Assembly: GCA_012934845.2 (NCBI GenBank) | Contig: WNNJ02001447.1 | Span: 51,664 to 115,663 of the forward strand | Source: Pomphorhynchus laevis | Lineage: Eukaryota; Acanthocephala; Palaeacanthocephala; Echinorhynchida; Pomphorhynchidae | Direction of reading: 5' to 3' | Length of the DNA stretch: 64,000 bases | Shown: piece after piece, positions 45,101-52,999 of the stretch | How the letters are laid out: each line of letters starts with the position of its first letter | Numbering within the stretch: the first letter of the stretch is position 1 | The notes under the pieces: generated by a model | Database searches by the model: none | Told to the model about the DNA's origin: nothing | Seen by the model: only the letters and a program-made list of their open reading frames with translations | Made by a program: the position numbers and the translations under genes

Positions 45101-47956
45101 ACGATATTTACTACTTCACCATATTTTATTTATTTTCTTAAAGCAGAACAAAATTATTGTAAATATTTAAAATCTGCAATAGTTTGATGATCTATGACTA
45201 ACCAGGAAGGTTCGCTCAAACAATAAAATGAAAAAATCAGAAAAATATTTATGCATTTCTTTCGGAAAACTATTTTTCAATTTCCATCATAGAAACTTAT
45301 TTAAGTGTTTGCCATATAAAATAATGTTACAAGATAATCGAGATGTTATCGAGATATTTTACACTTGAATTTTTTCTAAATTTTTATGATTTTTATAATT
45401 TTACAATTTTTATTTTAATTTCTATTTTTTACAAAATGGTAAAAGATAAAATACCATTTACAATGGTATGTAATACCAATTATATACTATTTCTTACAAA
45501 ATGGTATGTAAGTACCATTTTATGCTAAGCATTATAAATTTTCAACACATGATTTTTAATTTTTGTTAGATCGTCGTTATAGTTATTATAATTAATTGCA
45601 TGTAGTTACTATAATTGGGCTACTATTACCTTCCATTGGAACACCTTTTAATTGTCTAAATATACATGTCCCTACTTTTAAATAATTTTGATTTATCAAA
45701 ATATTTAAGGATTCTATTAATTCAATTTTATCCATATATTTATATTAACTTGATGGTTTAATTTTTGTTAGATAGGCGTTATAATTATTATAACATATAT
45801 ATGTATATAATGACTTGTAATAAGTGTTTCTAAATAAAAATTTAAATTTAAATCACAATTTTTTAAGTGTGTTTTTATTGCTTTAATTATTTTATTCATA
45901 TAAACAGAAAGTTGTTTTAATATACATTTAAAAGCACTATATATGAACCAGGTTTTATTGAATTTTTATGTAAATTTGAATTCCAATATAATTTAGGTAT
46001 AGTTTTAGTATATGCTTCAACCTTTATACCCTTTTTATCCATTATAGAACAGTGACTTGTAATAATTGTTTCTAAACTCAACTCACTACGTTCATATGTT
46101 GGATTTACATTTAAATCATTAGAATTAACCTCTTTCATTAGTATATCATAATAAAGCTTTTTGCATATGAAGACAAAGTTATTACTAGCTTTATCAATAG
46201 TTGTTATTATATAGTTATCCTTTAATTTAGTAAGTTCTGTATACATATCTTTATTAATTTTATCTTTCCTTTTGTAATTGTTTGTTATTTTCATTTTATT
46301 TTTAATTTTATCAAATATATAATCTTTCCAAATGTCTATCTTAGATATATTCGAGCTTTCACTATTAATCAACGTACCAAAGTAAGCATTTTTGCCATTA
46401 TATAACGAATTGTAAATTTTATTTTTATTGTAAATAAAAAAATGTAAATTTTTTATAATAATTGTAAATTTTATTTTTATCTATATTTATACCTTTTTGT
46501 TGCAATTCATTCTGTTTCTAGACTGTATCTTATAACATCGTTACATATTGATTTCAATTCTTTATTATATTTATATAGTTTTAGTCCAATTGACGTTAGC
46601 TAGTGTAGCACAAGCATGTTCTCCTTTTTCCAAACATAACGTCTTAATACAATGATTACAAAATGGAGCGAAATCACACGTGCTGTCCTGATAAGCCACT
46701 TTTCAATTTCCGAGTGTCAGATGTAAAGCTGAACAAGCGATGGAATAGCGTGGGCTTAGTGAATTCCATTCAGAAGTTCCATTTACTAAGGATCAAGAAC
46801 CGTTAAAGCTGTGTAGCTACATGGGGACGCTGATGAGACTACACTGTAGCGATGAGTAGACTACGGTTTAAGCGCCGCATACGTAGCTAGGCGTCTGTAG
46901 TATGGACATTCTGGAGTATGGTTCCTGACCGAGGTTCTATAAAAGAATGCTGGTTTAAACTTTCATGTTCTTGTGTAATACTAAATAAGTTAAGTTAACT
47001 AACAATTATTTAATTTATATAATTATTATTTAATTATTTTAATTTTATTTATCATTATTTTAAATTTATTACTAATTATGAAATATTTAGTCTCAGTTAG
47101 CTAATCTGACAATAAAATTTCATCAGATATAATGAAATTTCCTAATAGGAAATTCGTAAGTAGCATGTATTAGGCTCCGTCACTGTGCTGGGTTGAGGAG
47201 TAGGACCGAAATCTGATGACATAGCCGTTATTTCTCATATAAGTTCTTTATCACATATAAACTAATTTCTAAAACATTGTATATTATCGATTTGTCTTTT
47301 AAAAAGCTCATTTGATACTGCTTTATCTAAGTCGATACCAAAATCTATCACTTTGAGTCAGTGTATAAAAATCACTATATTAAAATTGCAAAATTTCTAT
47401 TCAACTCTCTCCGCTAATAAAGAATATAAACCAATGAGTGAACAGTCAATTTATAATATATAAAATTTTAATTTCATAATGTAATTTTCTACTTACATAT
47501 CCATTGATCTATCGACATCTCCGAAAGGAAATCGTTCAGGCAATTCGATACTGCATATTCTGTAGTAGTCTCCAGTGCTCTCAAATATATGAATATAAAT
47601 CAGTTGTCTTCCATCATCGATAATAAGTGCCCCAATTGTGTTTGTACCAGAACACATCACAGATGATATATTAATATAAAAATACGTATCTTGAAGGTTC
47701 TGTGTCATAAAAATAACTTATCAAAAGTCTATATCAGAGCAATTTTGTAATCACCTGTAATACGTCATCAGTAAATTCTTCCGGATTAGCGAATATTCCA
47801 ATTGTCACTTCTCTTTTTTCAGATAAAGTTTTTAAATCGGTCAAGTTTGCGAATATGGGATCCGCGATGAATACAAACTTATTTATTGAACCAAAAATTG
47901 CGGATACGGCACAAATTGAAGACTTGAATATCTTGTGTTGTTTTAAATATTTCGAA
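25021..47956 (-). CDS. FKTN: Fukutin orthologue (ribitol-5-phosphate transferase), gene span without first exon
   Basis: Six minus-strand exons join in consistent phase to about 403 residues ending in a stop; human fukutin has 461, so about 40-60 N-terminal residues (membrane anchor) are missing. Diagnostic blocks are KFVFIADPI (human VPVFLIDPL), SSKFIEC (human HSRFIEC), ISDGTLLGWYRQCGI with SKDVDF (human SSGTCLGWYRQCNI with SKDVDL, the LicD/nucleotidyltransferase catalytic motif) and DLVGLRVLVPCNAL (human EFVDMKVHVPCETL). Fukutin is a Golgi type II membrane enzyme that adds the first ribitol-5-phosphate, from CDP-ribitol, to the core M3 glycan of alpha-dystroglycan. Introns of 54 bp, 7.7 kb, 6.1 kb, 7.8 kb and 47 bp carry most of the transposons between 25 and 47 kb. 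No coding lesion was seen, so the gene looks functional. Confidence 0.85.
25351..25475 (-). CDS. FKTN: Fukutin exon e
   Basis: The acceptor ATGAATTTAG precedes 41 codons plus two bases: DPGRKELRLRSDEYTFDLFV, then LYQEAKNNY. The donor is ACAG/GTACAT. It corresponds to the human segment SLELSFQGKDDVKLDIFFFY. Confidence 0.8.
25476..26399. other. Fukutin intron part with an unassigned GC-richer patch
   Basis: At about 25650-26210 the sequence is clearly GC-richer than its surroundings and is open in several plus-strand frames, for example 25964-26218. No recognisable domain or transposon motif was found. It could be a decayed element or a small non-coding gene. A single-base run of nine A followed by nine T lies near 25733-25750. 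Confidence 0.3.
26549..26572 (-). ncRNA. Hammerhead-like core in a Penelope-like terminal repeat
   Basis: On the minus strand: CTGAAGA, then a short stem around GGGAAGTATCC, then GAAA. It matches the CUGANGA...GAAA core described for Penelope-like elements, but stem I is not evident and stem II is imperfect. Confidence 0.4.
26676..27689 (-). CDS. Penelope-like protein, RT thumb plus C-terminal GIY-YIG endonuclease
   Basis: The 337-codon open frame begins after the RT active site. Residues 1-60 finish RT (FLDVEVYKNGNRLETKMYHK) and 60-200 are a basic linker. Residues about 205-225 hold CGDKRCYTC, and about 245-320 the GIY-YIG domain with IYLLQC, QYVGET, Arg in NIRMNLRR and a Glu in KSRELWW. 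The C-terminus ends in LFGGE. The intact frame from linker to stop suggests moderate age. Upstream RT is truncated, so the copy is not autonomous. Confidence 0.85.
   Translation of the reverse strand: MMCDSENQTREWAHKLNTSSELIFKMEQTSQTSVHFLDVEVYKNGNRLETKMYHKPTWPYRIKLSCIHKKKSNIQRKRVKKICPCHLEKMRTHFLARGYKRRQIQTAVYRVKRMKRGALLYKELRSQKEKEPTTYIAIEWNPALSKIRQDLHGLIRDVKNKLDIDGNNVNIVYNIPLKVKDLLVKSILPGITNEQKHKSTPCGDKRCYTCEDMKNASTFKSTKTLLQYHIRSTRNCKSIGDIYLLQCRECQAQYVGETTGQMNIRMNLRRLQIKLKKLASDSSVRHAVENNHSFDITILESNVQDTAKRKSRELWWSAQLMAELLGPYISVQLFGGE
27969..27992 (+). ncRNA. Hammerhead-like core in Penelope-like terminal repeat
   Basis: CTGAAGA (27969-27975), an A, stem GGG/CCC with loop AAGTAT, then GAAA (27989-27992). 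Core and stem II fit the variant hammerheads of Penelope-like elements. Flanking stem I pairing is weak by eye. Confidence 0.45.
28050..28907 (+). CDS. Penelope-like protein, N-terminal part
   Basis: The 285 open codons form a helical, lysine-rich region typical of the N-terminus of canonical Penelope-like proteins and end with the first RT block, DRSVVIKRADKSKEAVI. A TGA then interrupts, and the frame at 28926-29210 continues with KPGRFYLLPKTHK and GRPIVSSNGTPTDK (RT block 2). NGCTMTTQDVESLYTSL (block 3) is at about 29280-29330. The start codon at 28050 follows the terminal repeat closely; another in-frame Met lies four codons later. Confidence 0.75.
   Translation: MYNMNPIEERISGGSSIAQNQSNINLCNRVCRKTLPSILKARARAHLQFLTLCLNENQVPKGFRIQKALGIDLSRVPIYKSNKLEKSWNRCVNKAEMNMMRIIRDYWTFIHNSIQFPIAPEEFKMHVTQKVKKLRWQFNSKITKEEFVSTEYHPNRRFKNTRRKVDFNEEVFVTNLSKKQLSADEQRILNLGLDYSLQPREFNRLNLLKSLQTIKKVSFEHSDACAPLARKIMKGSEVFKKYMNMPPNQSTQTKVEQRKLKTVKNICKDRSVVIKRADKSKEAVI
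29345..29433 (+). repeat. 85-bp direct repeat, left copy
   Basis: The stretch GATATCATGAAGGAAGGATT...AACTATTCAAT recurs at about 29784-29872 with three or four differences. The left copy is RT sequence of the Penelope-like element (MKEGFCSWF). Confidence 0.75.
29434..29872 (+). other. GC-richer unassigned segment ending in the right copy of the 85-bp repeat
   Basis: An 88-codon plus-strand frame (29529-29795) rich in Arg/Ser has no recognised domain. The segment ends with the second copy of the RT-derived repeat (29784-29872), so it looks like an insertion or template switch bounded by duplicated Penelope-like sequence. Confidence 0.4.
29873..30115. repeat. TA-rich low-complexity tract
   Basis: TATATTGTATATTG-type repeats followed by a (TA)n run at about 30076-30103. 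Confidence 0.85.
30163..30187 (+). ncRNA. Hammerhead-like core next to the 380-bp array
   Basis: CTGATGA (30163-30169), an A, stem GGTT/AACC with loop TAAG, GAAA (30183-30186) and then ACGT, which is self-complementary. This suits a dimer-type hammerhead with a minimal stem III, but stem I pairing is not convincing. A decayed Penelope-like terminal repeat is the likely source. Confidence 0.45.
30299..30390 (+). ncRNA. Reversed-order hammerhead-like module
   Basis: GGTAACC, GAAA (30306-30309), CGACCA (30310-30315), TCATTCTG, CTGATGA (30333-30339), TTGCC, TGGTCG (30374-30379), TC, then TAGAA and TGA. Stems II, III and I can pair, with wobbles in II and I. See 54054-54145 for the reference copy. 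Confidence 0.45.
30566..30657 (+). ncRNA. Reversed-order hammerhead-like module
   Basis: Same layout as 54054-54145, with GGCAACC (30566-30572), GAAA, CGACCA, CTGATGA, GTTGCC, TGGTCG (30641-30646) and TC followed by TAGAA. All three stems are retained. Confidence 0.45.
31154..31198 (-). ncRNA. Type I hammerhead ribozyme, unit 1
   Basis: Minus strand: stem I ACGGTA/TACCGT, core CTGATGA, stem II GCTT/GAGC (one G-U pair), GAAA, palindromic stem III ACGCGT, cleavage triplet GTA. All invariant core bases are present. The palindromic stem III suggests cleavage as a dimer. Confidence 0.8.
31618..31663 (-). ncRNA. Type I hammerhead ribozyme, unit 2
   Basis: Minus strand: CTGATGA, perfect stem II GCTC/GAGC with loop CGTTA, then GAAAC and GTA. 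Stem III is ACGAGT here, which loses the perfect palindrome, and stem I has one mismatch (ACTGTA against TACCGT). Confidence 0.7.
31815..31860 (+). ncRNA. Hammerhead ribozyme, unit 3, core mutated
   Basis: Plus strand: stem I ACGGTA/TACCGT and GAAAC with ACGCGT are intact, but the core reads CTTATGC instead of CTGATGA. It is probably inactive. Confidence 0.65.
32278..32304 (+). ncRNA. Hammerhead ribozyme, unit 4, 5' half only
   Basis: Plus strand: CACGGTA, CTGATGA, GCTCCGTTAGA, then the unit ends before GAAA and a Penelope-like 3' region begins. Truncated. Confidence 0.6.
32306..33170 (-). mobile_element. Penelope-like element, canonical type, C-terminal fragment
   Basis: Minus strand: a linker, the cysteine motif CGDKGCKCCED (near 32950) and CSNCPCCYVGETPNALNIR, the GIY-YIG endonuclease (32645-32833). 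The frame is interrupted near 32835. A 38-bp piece with GCATCGGGTATTGTACGT is duplicated at about 32855-32895 and 33130-33170. A decayed hammerhead-like core (CTGAAGA...GAAA) is at 32412-32436, with unpaired stem II. It lies 65 bp from fukutin exon d. Confidence 0.8.
33236..33372 (-). CDS. FKTN: Fukutin exon d, catalytic motif
   Basis: The acceptor TTTTAAACAG precedes GWYRQCGIILQSKDVDF, then MLWTEYDKQIHNTF and LFTEYGL, ending in phase 0 at GTATTA. DVD is the metal-binding acidic motif of the LicD-like nucleotidyltransferase fold. Confidence 0.88.
33373..35262. repeat. AT-rich fukutin intron with a diverged duplicated segment
   Basis: About 33815-34170 and 34222-34600 are diverged direct copies. 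Both contain the hairpin-forming word CGATAGCTC-TGCTATCACCAT, then CATGCATACA and ATCATAAAACAAGTGATAAAA. A later block (TTAATAAATACTTTTTGTT) recurs at about 34545 and 35075. No coding signs were seen. Confidence 0.55.
35263..37270 (+). mobile_element. L2/CR1-like LINE, 5'-truncated, best copy
   Basis: RT blocks run in order: KTSPADPLPTHILKSICSS, IVRPLLKK with SYRPISLLPTLSKLLERLI and PYQSAFRSNHSTE (35685-36053), LDLSSAFDIVDHSVIL, GVPQGSVLGPLLFSLLLGDL, VMQYADDILIYAH (36363), and the C-terminal WNQLPLDVRRAPSF (37090-37160). These are hallmarks of the L2/CR1 group. The frame has one stop at about 36050 and a frameshift near 36730-36790. The endonuclease is missing. The coding strand is strikingly C/T-rich and GC-richer than the host DNA. 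The 3' UTR ends in CGCATTTGCC then TTAAAATAAAT. Confidence 0.85.
37271..39520. repeat. AT-rich fukutin intron with about 110-bp dispersed repeats
   Basis: A unit with GATAAAATATTCTCTTYAC, ATATTTATTTAATATTTATG and AAATGAAAATTA occurs at about 38099-38213, 38809-38920 and 38963-39062. TATATAATATA runs lie at about 38690-38790. No genes were seen; extreme AT content prevents further calls. Confidence 0.55.
39521..39783 (-). CDS. FKTN: Fukutin exon c
   Basis: The acceptor GATCTTTAG is followed by IFSVGITEINNECKMLIYED, then SSKFIEC and RFFISDGTLLG. The exon ends with one base of the Gly codon at GTATGT. SSKFIEC and SDGTLLG are fukutin signature blocks. Confidence 0.85.
40060..41480 (-). mobile_element. 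Naiad-type element copy F, old, interrupted
   Basis: The minus strand has RT block 4 remnants (GHSSPIRADLFFSFIEY), YIDDIC at about 41215, and the thumb region (40405-40760, CIPYNIKYNTLNNEILRIAT). A diverged 3' pLTR runs to about 40060, including the GGGGCC-GAAA word. About 300 bp at 40790-41100 do not belong to Naiad and carry a 76-codon minus frame of unknown origin. Confidence 0.75.
41580..41590 (+). repeat. Target-site duplication, left (LINE-B copy 2)
   Basis: ACATTAAAATG, identical to 44304-44314 on the other side of the LINE. Confidence 0.75.
41703..43736 (+). CDS. LINE-B ORF2: AP-endonuclease and reverse transcriptase (one in-frame stop)
   Basis: The frame opens MVSKPEPFSLNILQWNSGG. 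Endonuclease blocks are ILQWNSGG, VIVLHETRS, ANVYIRPGE, DMILGDFNDRTG and STSHDLI. A TGA at 42342-42344 replaces the Trp of the LIRWRIEED block seen in the copy at 55030. The same frame then continues through RT: VFIPKKKS, RPISIQNSL, GFHGFVKGRSVHSA, IFLDFSAAFDRIS, GVHQGPPLSPILY and VVYADDTTALF. One extra base at about 43670 shifts the frame, and the stop at 43734 is its result. It would nick target DNA and copy the LINE RNA in the nucleus. Confidence 0.88.
43737..44154 (+). CDS. LINE-B ORF2, C-terminal part in shifted frame
   Basis: Contains KYLGFTVTVNWSAKADLD, then KKARWALKRAQHL, WGTWAISGLVFFSRGR and a Trp/Arg-rich end SPWI followed by TGA. It corresponds to the RT thumb and the C-terminal region shared with the copies at 7129 and 55030. 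Confidence 0.8.
44304..44314 (+). repeat. Target-site duplication, right (LINE-B copy 2)
   Basis: ACATTAAAATG, directly after the T-rich 3' end of the LINE. Confidence 0.75.
44315..45559. other. Fukutin intron, mostly AT-rich
   Basis: A GC-richer patch (44315-44540) has no identifiable product. A stretch at about 44630-44820 resembles 41440-41590: both have GTACATTTTTC-GAA, TAAATAATAATT-AACAATTTTG and CACATT. The first is minus-strand Naiad-derived at its left edge. No other gene was seen. Confidence 0.4.
45560..46600 (-). mobile_element. Naiad-type element copy G, internal fragment
   Basis: The minus strand at 45917-46372 encodes SSNISKIDIWKDYIFDKIKN, the first RT block TTIDKASNNFVFICKK and the IPKLYWNSNLHKN block. 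Pieces of the YMDKIELIESLNI region follow at about 45650-45740. A deletion joins RT block 2 to the region before block 4. The linker upstream is preserved in part to about 46600. Confidence 0.75.
46601..47089. other. GC-richer unassigned segment
   Basis: 46600-46980 is distinct in composition from the surrounding AT-rich intron. It has no open frame or recognised motif; the right end becomes AT-rich and leads into a Naiad terminal-repeat relic. Confidence 0.3.
47090..47250 (+). repeat. Diverged Naiad pLTR relic
   Basis: Contains TCAGTTAGCTAATCTGA, TAGCATGTATTAGGCTCC, GGGTTGAGGAGTAGGACC, GAAATCTGATGACATAGC. It parallels the terminal repeat of the good copies but is strongly diverged, indicating an older subfamily. 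Confidence 0.55.
47497..47699 (-). CDS. FKTN: Fukutin exon b
   Basis: Separated from exon a by a 55-bp-class intron (47700-47754) that ends TGACACAG. It encodes NLQDTYFYINISSVMCSG, then IIDDGRQLIYIHIFE, then ELPERFPFGDVDRSMD, and ends after two bases of a codon at GTAAGT. Confidence 0.8.
47755..47956 (-). CDS. FKTN: Fukutin exon a (first found)
   Basis: The acceptor GGGTTACAG precedes one base plus 67 codons, ending at a CAG/GTGATT donor. It encodes KYLKQHKIFKSSI, then INKFVFIADPIFANL, then EEFTDDVLQ. It enters in phase 1, so an upstream coding exon must exist. Confidence 0.8.
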
Positions 47957-48479
47957 CTGTAACCCTTAAATTAAATGTAAGAAGTAGAATTTATAGCTTT
48001 TAAACTTGATCATATAAATGAGTCTACGTATTTTATGAAATTGAAAGAATAACGATCAAAAATTATAAATAGTAAATGATTACATAAGATTTAATACAAT
48101 TTATATTTATATAACGATATAATTTATAAATTCAATTTAAAAATTAAAATCAATTTTTATGAATTGACTATTAAATAAAATACGATGTTTTCAAGTAAAT
48201 AATAGAGATCATCAGGATGAACTTCTATGTTATCAGTTATCGGCCCATATTCTTTTAGCTGACATAGCAGCTAATAAAGTTTTTATATTGAGGGAAATTT
48301 GTAAAGCTATTATGGTTTTTTCAAAATGCTTTTAATTAATTATTTAATAACTTATTTTTTGATGAGAGACATTCGCAAAGAAAAACATCACCAATGTCCT
48401 TCGTTATTAATTCGGAGTAAATGATATTGACATATCCAAGAATGAAAACTGCATCTCTTTAATACAATTTGAAATTACA
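47957..48479. other. Fukutin intron with a minus-strand Naiad pLTR relic
   Basis: At about 48170-48300 the minus strand reads TGCTATGTCAGC, GGGCC-GATAACTGATAACATAG and TCCTGATGATCTC, a diverged version of the Naiad terminal repeat. The rest is AT-rich. The missing fukutin 5' exon must lie to the right of 47957, but I could not locate it. Confidence 0.5.
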
Positions 48480-49640
48480 ATAATGCAATTAAAAATAACA
48501 TTATTCCACCAGTGGAGGAAGCTAATCCAACTGTTCTCAACTCATCTACTTCTCTCTGATAAATCACTCAACTACTCTCTACTACGATGTTTAAAATTTA
48601 TATAATTCTGAAGTCTCAATCATATAATTGCATTTTTTATCACCGTTCTCGCTTTAAAGCGTATCACCAAATACCTTAGTTTGATGTCGAATATCGACTT
48701 TCAAAATCAACCTTTCACGACACATTTTCTATTTATCTGAGATATTTCAAGTGTGAATTTCAAATACTGTTTATTCATTTATCCAATAAATCATAGACTC
48801 TCCCACTACTCTCTCCTCTTACATGTGTAATATATTCTAGCAGAGTATATTCACTTTATCCACAAATATTTGAACTTAATAGAAAACTCTTAATTCAATT
48901 CTTGTCATATCTTCCGAATCAAAAATATATATCCTTGGCCCAATCAATTTTATTCTTTCTTTTCGAATAGATGTACTAATCTACTCTTTTCAATTCAAAT
49001 AAATTAATTATCATTAACTACACCATCCCACAATCCCTTCCAAAACTTTTTCTCCTTTCTTCGCAGTCTCCACAGAAGTTTGTCAATTGAAAATTAGTAT
49101 GTCATTTCTCTGCCGTCCATTTTTAACTTATCGCAACTAGACTTACTATCTGCGCACTTACTTACACTCTTTTAACCATTAATTTGTTCTCTACTTGCGG
49201 CAATTCTTTATTCTTTCATAAAGAACTTTACTTTTTCAATCTCCTGGAAACACACAATCGCTCCTCTTCTTCTAAATCCGTCACTCGAACCATTCTGCAA
49301 CATACTGTCTTACCTTAACTATCAACCATATCTAAGCATCTTTATCGTATTGACTTATGAAATAAACACTTATCTCCAGTCAATAAACTTGTATTCCCCA
49401 CTTTAGTCAGCTTTTCGTCCATTTTAATTTATCAAAATTAACAGCCAAAGTATTTTCAATGAACTTCCGCACGCTCCAGACATCAAACTATATAGTGATA
49501 TTATATCTCTATCTCTCCGCAGTGTATATTCTTATACCGCAAGTACGCATGATTAACCACACAGTGTATATTTATCTGTCCCATCGACGATTCGATCATA
49601 TTTCCACCGATCTTCACTAGAAAAATATCTCCAAACGTAT
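48480..49640 (+). mobile_element. L2/CR1-like LINE relic, very old
   Basis: Pyrimidine-rich plus strand. About 49140-49420 aligns in order with 35760-36010 of the best copy (TTTAACTCGTCC-like, CTGGAAACACACAATCG, CTTATCTCC, TCAGCTTTTCGTCC). Later parts up to about 49640 match the thumb and C-terminal region weakly. No frames survive. Confidence 0.5.
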
Positions 49641-49985
49641 ACTTTTCCATTTATTTTCTCTTACTGTTCGACCTCGCACAATTAACTCCTCTTACATTAA
49701 TATCCCCTTTTTTGAAAATTCTTGAATTGCATATTTGAATCTACGATCTGATAACTCTGATCGCTGATCAATTAATTAATCATATCAGCTAACTAATTCT
49801 CCGTATGTTATGATATTCTTAAATTTTTTAAGAATATTATAAATTTCAAAAATTTTTTTATGAGACTTATTTATTGAAGAATGTGCAAAAATCGTTACCC
49901 TCAAATGGGCCGTAATATATACTATCATGGTAAATATTACATGAAAAACTGATTAAGTTAGTCAGTTATTTTTCTTAAGTTGAAA
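49641..49985. other. AT-rich DNA with a small Naiad pLTR scrap
   Basis: About 49745-49830 carries the reverse of the terminal-repeat end (AGCTAACTAATTCTCCGTA). Nothing else was recognised. Confidence 0.4.
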
Positions 49986-52900
49986 AAGTAGCCCTTCCTC
50001 AGGTCGACCGTGCCGCGCGCATGCAAGCAGATGATGCACGTGCAAGTTCAAAGGACAACCTCCTCTTTATCTTCGTAACATTGTCTGAGTAAGCGGAAGT
50101 GTTTCTCTTTGACATCGCCATAGCAATCGTCTTAATAAGTCTTCCAGCATCATTGCAAAACCTCCTACTGTCGAAAATACTAACGAAATGAATGATCCGC
50201 ATTCGATTCTGCGTACACGTTCTTCGTATTTGGCAACCTTCCTTAATTCGTTATATTAAAACGAAGAAGATGGGCTGCGGTTGACATAAGATTGAGCAAC
50301 TGTAGAGAAGATAGTGACATCAAAAAATGTCCGCTCAAATGTTGATCCTCCCAACCCCATACATGAAATGTCCAATCGTGCATTCGAATCTAGAGTCGTT
50401 GTAGTTGATTCCATCGAAAATCCGTCGGCACTGTAGATAATGTTGGTTCAATTTCCACACGAGGAAATACTTCCGAAATCATGCTTGCCATTAAATTACG
50501 AATCGAATCGTGCCTGATCGTAGGAAGCCCGCCGTTTTTGCCGCTCATAGCGTGTGGCATATCTAAACTTAAACCGCACTTGTACAAGTTCTTGACTACA
50601 TCTACTGGAGCCCATCCATATCGGGTACAAATAACATCCTTAAACTCACGAACAGACAATCAGAAATTGTCGATTGATAACTGTAACGCACTAAGTCGGG
50701 AAGAAGCGCCGTCCGGACAAATATGCGCAAGGCGGCTGGCAATGATAGGATCAGTTAATAGGGGTGATTGCTGTAGTATATTACGAAATGAGGTGATTCT
50801 ATTAGATCTAAGACGGCATAGTTGAATTCATTGAATGTTGCGGAGCCCATTTCCTCTCATTCCGGTTTCGTAGATTTCGCACATCGTCTGTGATCTGTAA
50901 TTGTCCAAGGAAGATGTAAACGTTTGATCATATATTCTTAATCTCTATAACTTTATCGGCATGGTGAGAATCAAGTCCCAATTGTCATCTACATTTTGAT
51001 TTAGTAGGGCTGGAATCAATTCATTCTTTATCATCAATATAAGTTAGGTCAATTTAGACTCTTTGCATAGTATAGCGCGAGTGTAGTAGCTCAATTTTAT
51101 CTGAACAGATTATTGAGGCCCACATATGCGATATGGGTACAAACTTCGGCCACTTGGCATAGTGGCCTGATTGAAGCCACCCACTTAGTGATCTTCGAAA
51201 GTGTGAAGCTCGAGACGTAGGCTGAGGTTCCAAAGGCAATACTAATAATCTCGATTCCAGTTGTATTCGTATTAATATTTTCACTAGGAAGTAAGTCCTT
51301 GTTCACTGCTACGTGAGATGACAGCTGGGTTTTGACTTCATTTACGAAATAACCATAATCCGAACCAATGTTTGTTAAAATATCCCAAACACGCTTGAGA
51401 TGATCGATAGTACTTACAAAAGTAGCATCATCAACGAACCACCTTTAGATCACGTTCGGTACGGTCATATGAATTTTGTTAATAATTGGTAGAAATGCCA
51501 TTGAAAATCCAGCCATAGCAATGGGTTCACCCTGAGTAAACCCTTCAGAGGACATAATACTGGCACCACCTAAAACCATTTCAGCTGGAGAAGCGTATAT
51601 ATTTTGAAGAGCGCAAGATAATGCAGGACAAATATATTCGATATTGTGAAGCGCAACCTTTCTATTTATTGGATTGAACGCATTGGACGCATCAACAGCC
51701 AACATGCAAAAGTTCGGATTGGAGTTATACGCTTTTTGTAATGAGTGAGTAGCAAAGTCGATTTTACTCTTCTGGGATGCAGCTAGCTGATTGAGTCCAG
51801 CAACATCTTGCATGTCAAATGTTATTATATCTAAGATTTCCTTACATAATATTCTCCTCGCAACATCGCAACCACCAATTGGCCTCACACCTCCATTCTT
51901 CTTTTTTAAAGCAACAAGTCTGCATGCAACAAAAACATATAGTGTTCCCGATGGAATTATATCGATGGACAGTCTTATGGCTAAATTTGCAAGCGACTTT
52001 GCAAGAACACGAGAACTGGATCCGTAATTAGTAAGCATACATGGCCATGCAATCGAGTCAAGTCTTGATGGACCCGCCCTTCCTTTGGTCCTTTTAGATG
52101 TACGAATAATTTCACATTCATTTATGTTTGCAAAACGTGATGGATGGCGCATCGGCATATTCGGAAATGGTTGACTTAGCATTACACTAGGTACACTATC
52201 CTAAGCATTGGGATGGAGATCATTGAGTATATCTTTAACTTAGATTCTGTTTACCATTTCATCTGGTAAAAATAACCCAAATCGTTATTTTCCTTCAGAA
52301 TTTTCGTTGCCGAACTTATTTTCCCTATTGACATAAAACTTTGATACACGTATTTCCAATTTCTTGAGCTCGATTTACTAATTTTATGCATAATAACTCC
52401 TTGTAGATATTGGGCCTCTTTAAATAATTCCTTAAATTTATTTTGGTGCCATAGTATCAGTCGTCGTTCAAGCGCTTTACGAATAAATGCAACTTTGAGA
52501 GTTTGTATTTGTTGTAGCATACACTGAGAGAAGACGACCGCCGACTTGATAGCGTCATGTTCATTGTGTAAGCCATGAGCGACTTCAGCATAAAAAAAGG
52601 TTAATTTTAGAATTATCTCGTTGTAGCTGAACATTTCGGAATAGCCATCAAATTAGGTTTCCATTGAATTACAGTGGAGTGGTAATCAACAGGTGATGAT
52701 GCTTGTTGGGTTCCATTTGCCAACACTGTGTAACTAGACGCACCAGATATACCATTCTCGTTTGAGGGAGGATCCGTTTGCAATACGTTTTCATGTGCCG
52801 TGTGAGTTTGATGCTGTAAATGTTCAGTCTTGGAGGGTTGCAAGCTTTACTGCGGTATACTTGGTAAGTTGCAGCAATTAGGAGCCGAACAGCCAGTGCA

Positions 52901-52999
52901 CAATTTCCCAGCACTGGCACATTTACTCGACTTGAACCTTGATGCAGGGTCGTCGCAAGTACAGCATTTTATAGTGCTTGACGGTTGACTCCTGGGCAT
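49986..52999 (-). mobile_element. Restriction-endonuclease LINE, second family, near full-length decayed copy
   Basis: The minus-strand start at 52999 opens MPRSQPSSTIKCCTC, a cysteine-rich zinc cluster (KCCTC, CTGCSAPNCC). Next come helical pre-RT sequence (52251-52634) and RT blocks: GPSRLDSIAWPCMLTNYG, VACRLVALKKKNGGVRPIG, MLAVDASNAFNPINR, SSEGFTQGEPIAMAGFS and a WFVDDATFV catalytic block near 51430. After a thumb region comes the nuclease: MSVREFKDVIC, GGLPTIRHDSIRN, FPRVEIEPTL, ARLDIS, FFDVTIF and YEERVRRIECGSF (50660 down to about 50150), ending SFELARASSACMRAARS near 50000. The protein is almost complete in order but broken by several stops and frameshifts. I recognise the family from many invertebrate genomes but not its formal clade. 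Confidence 0.8.

Noticed and set aside
46830-46870. CTGATGA followed by a CTAC/GTAG stem, resembling a hammerhead
   Set aside because: The required GAAA is replaced by GATG and no stem I or stem III pairing is evident.
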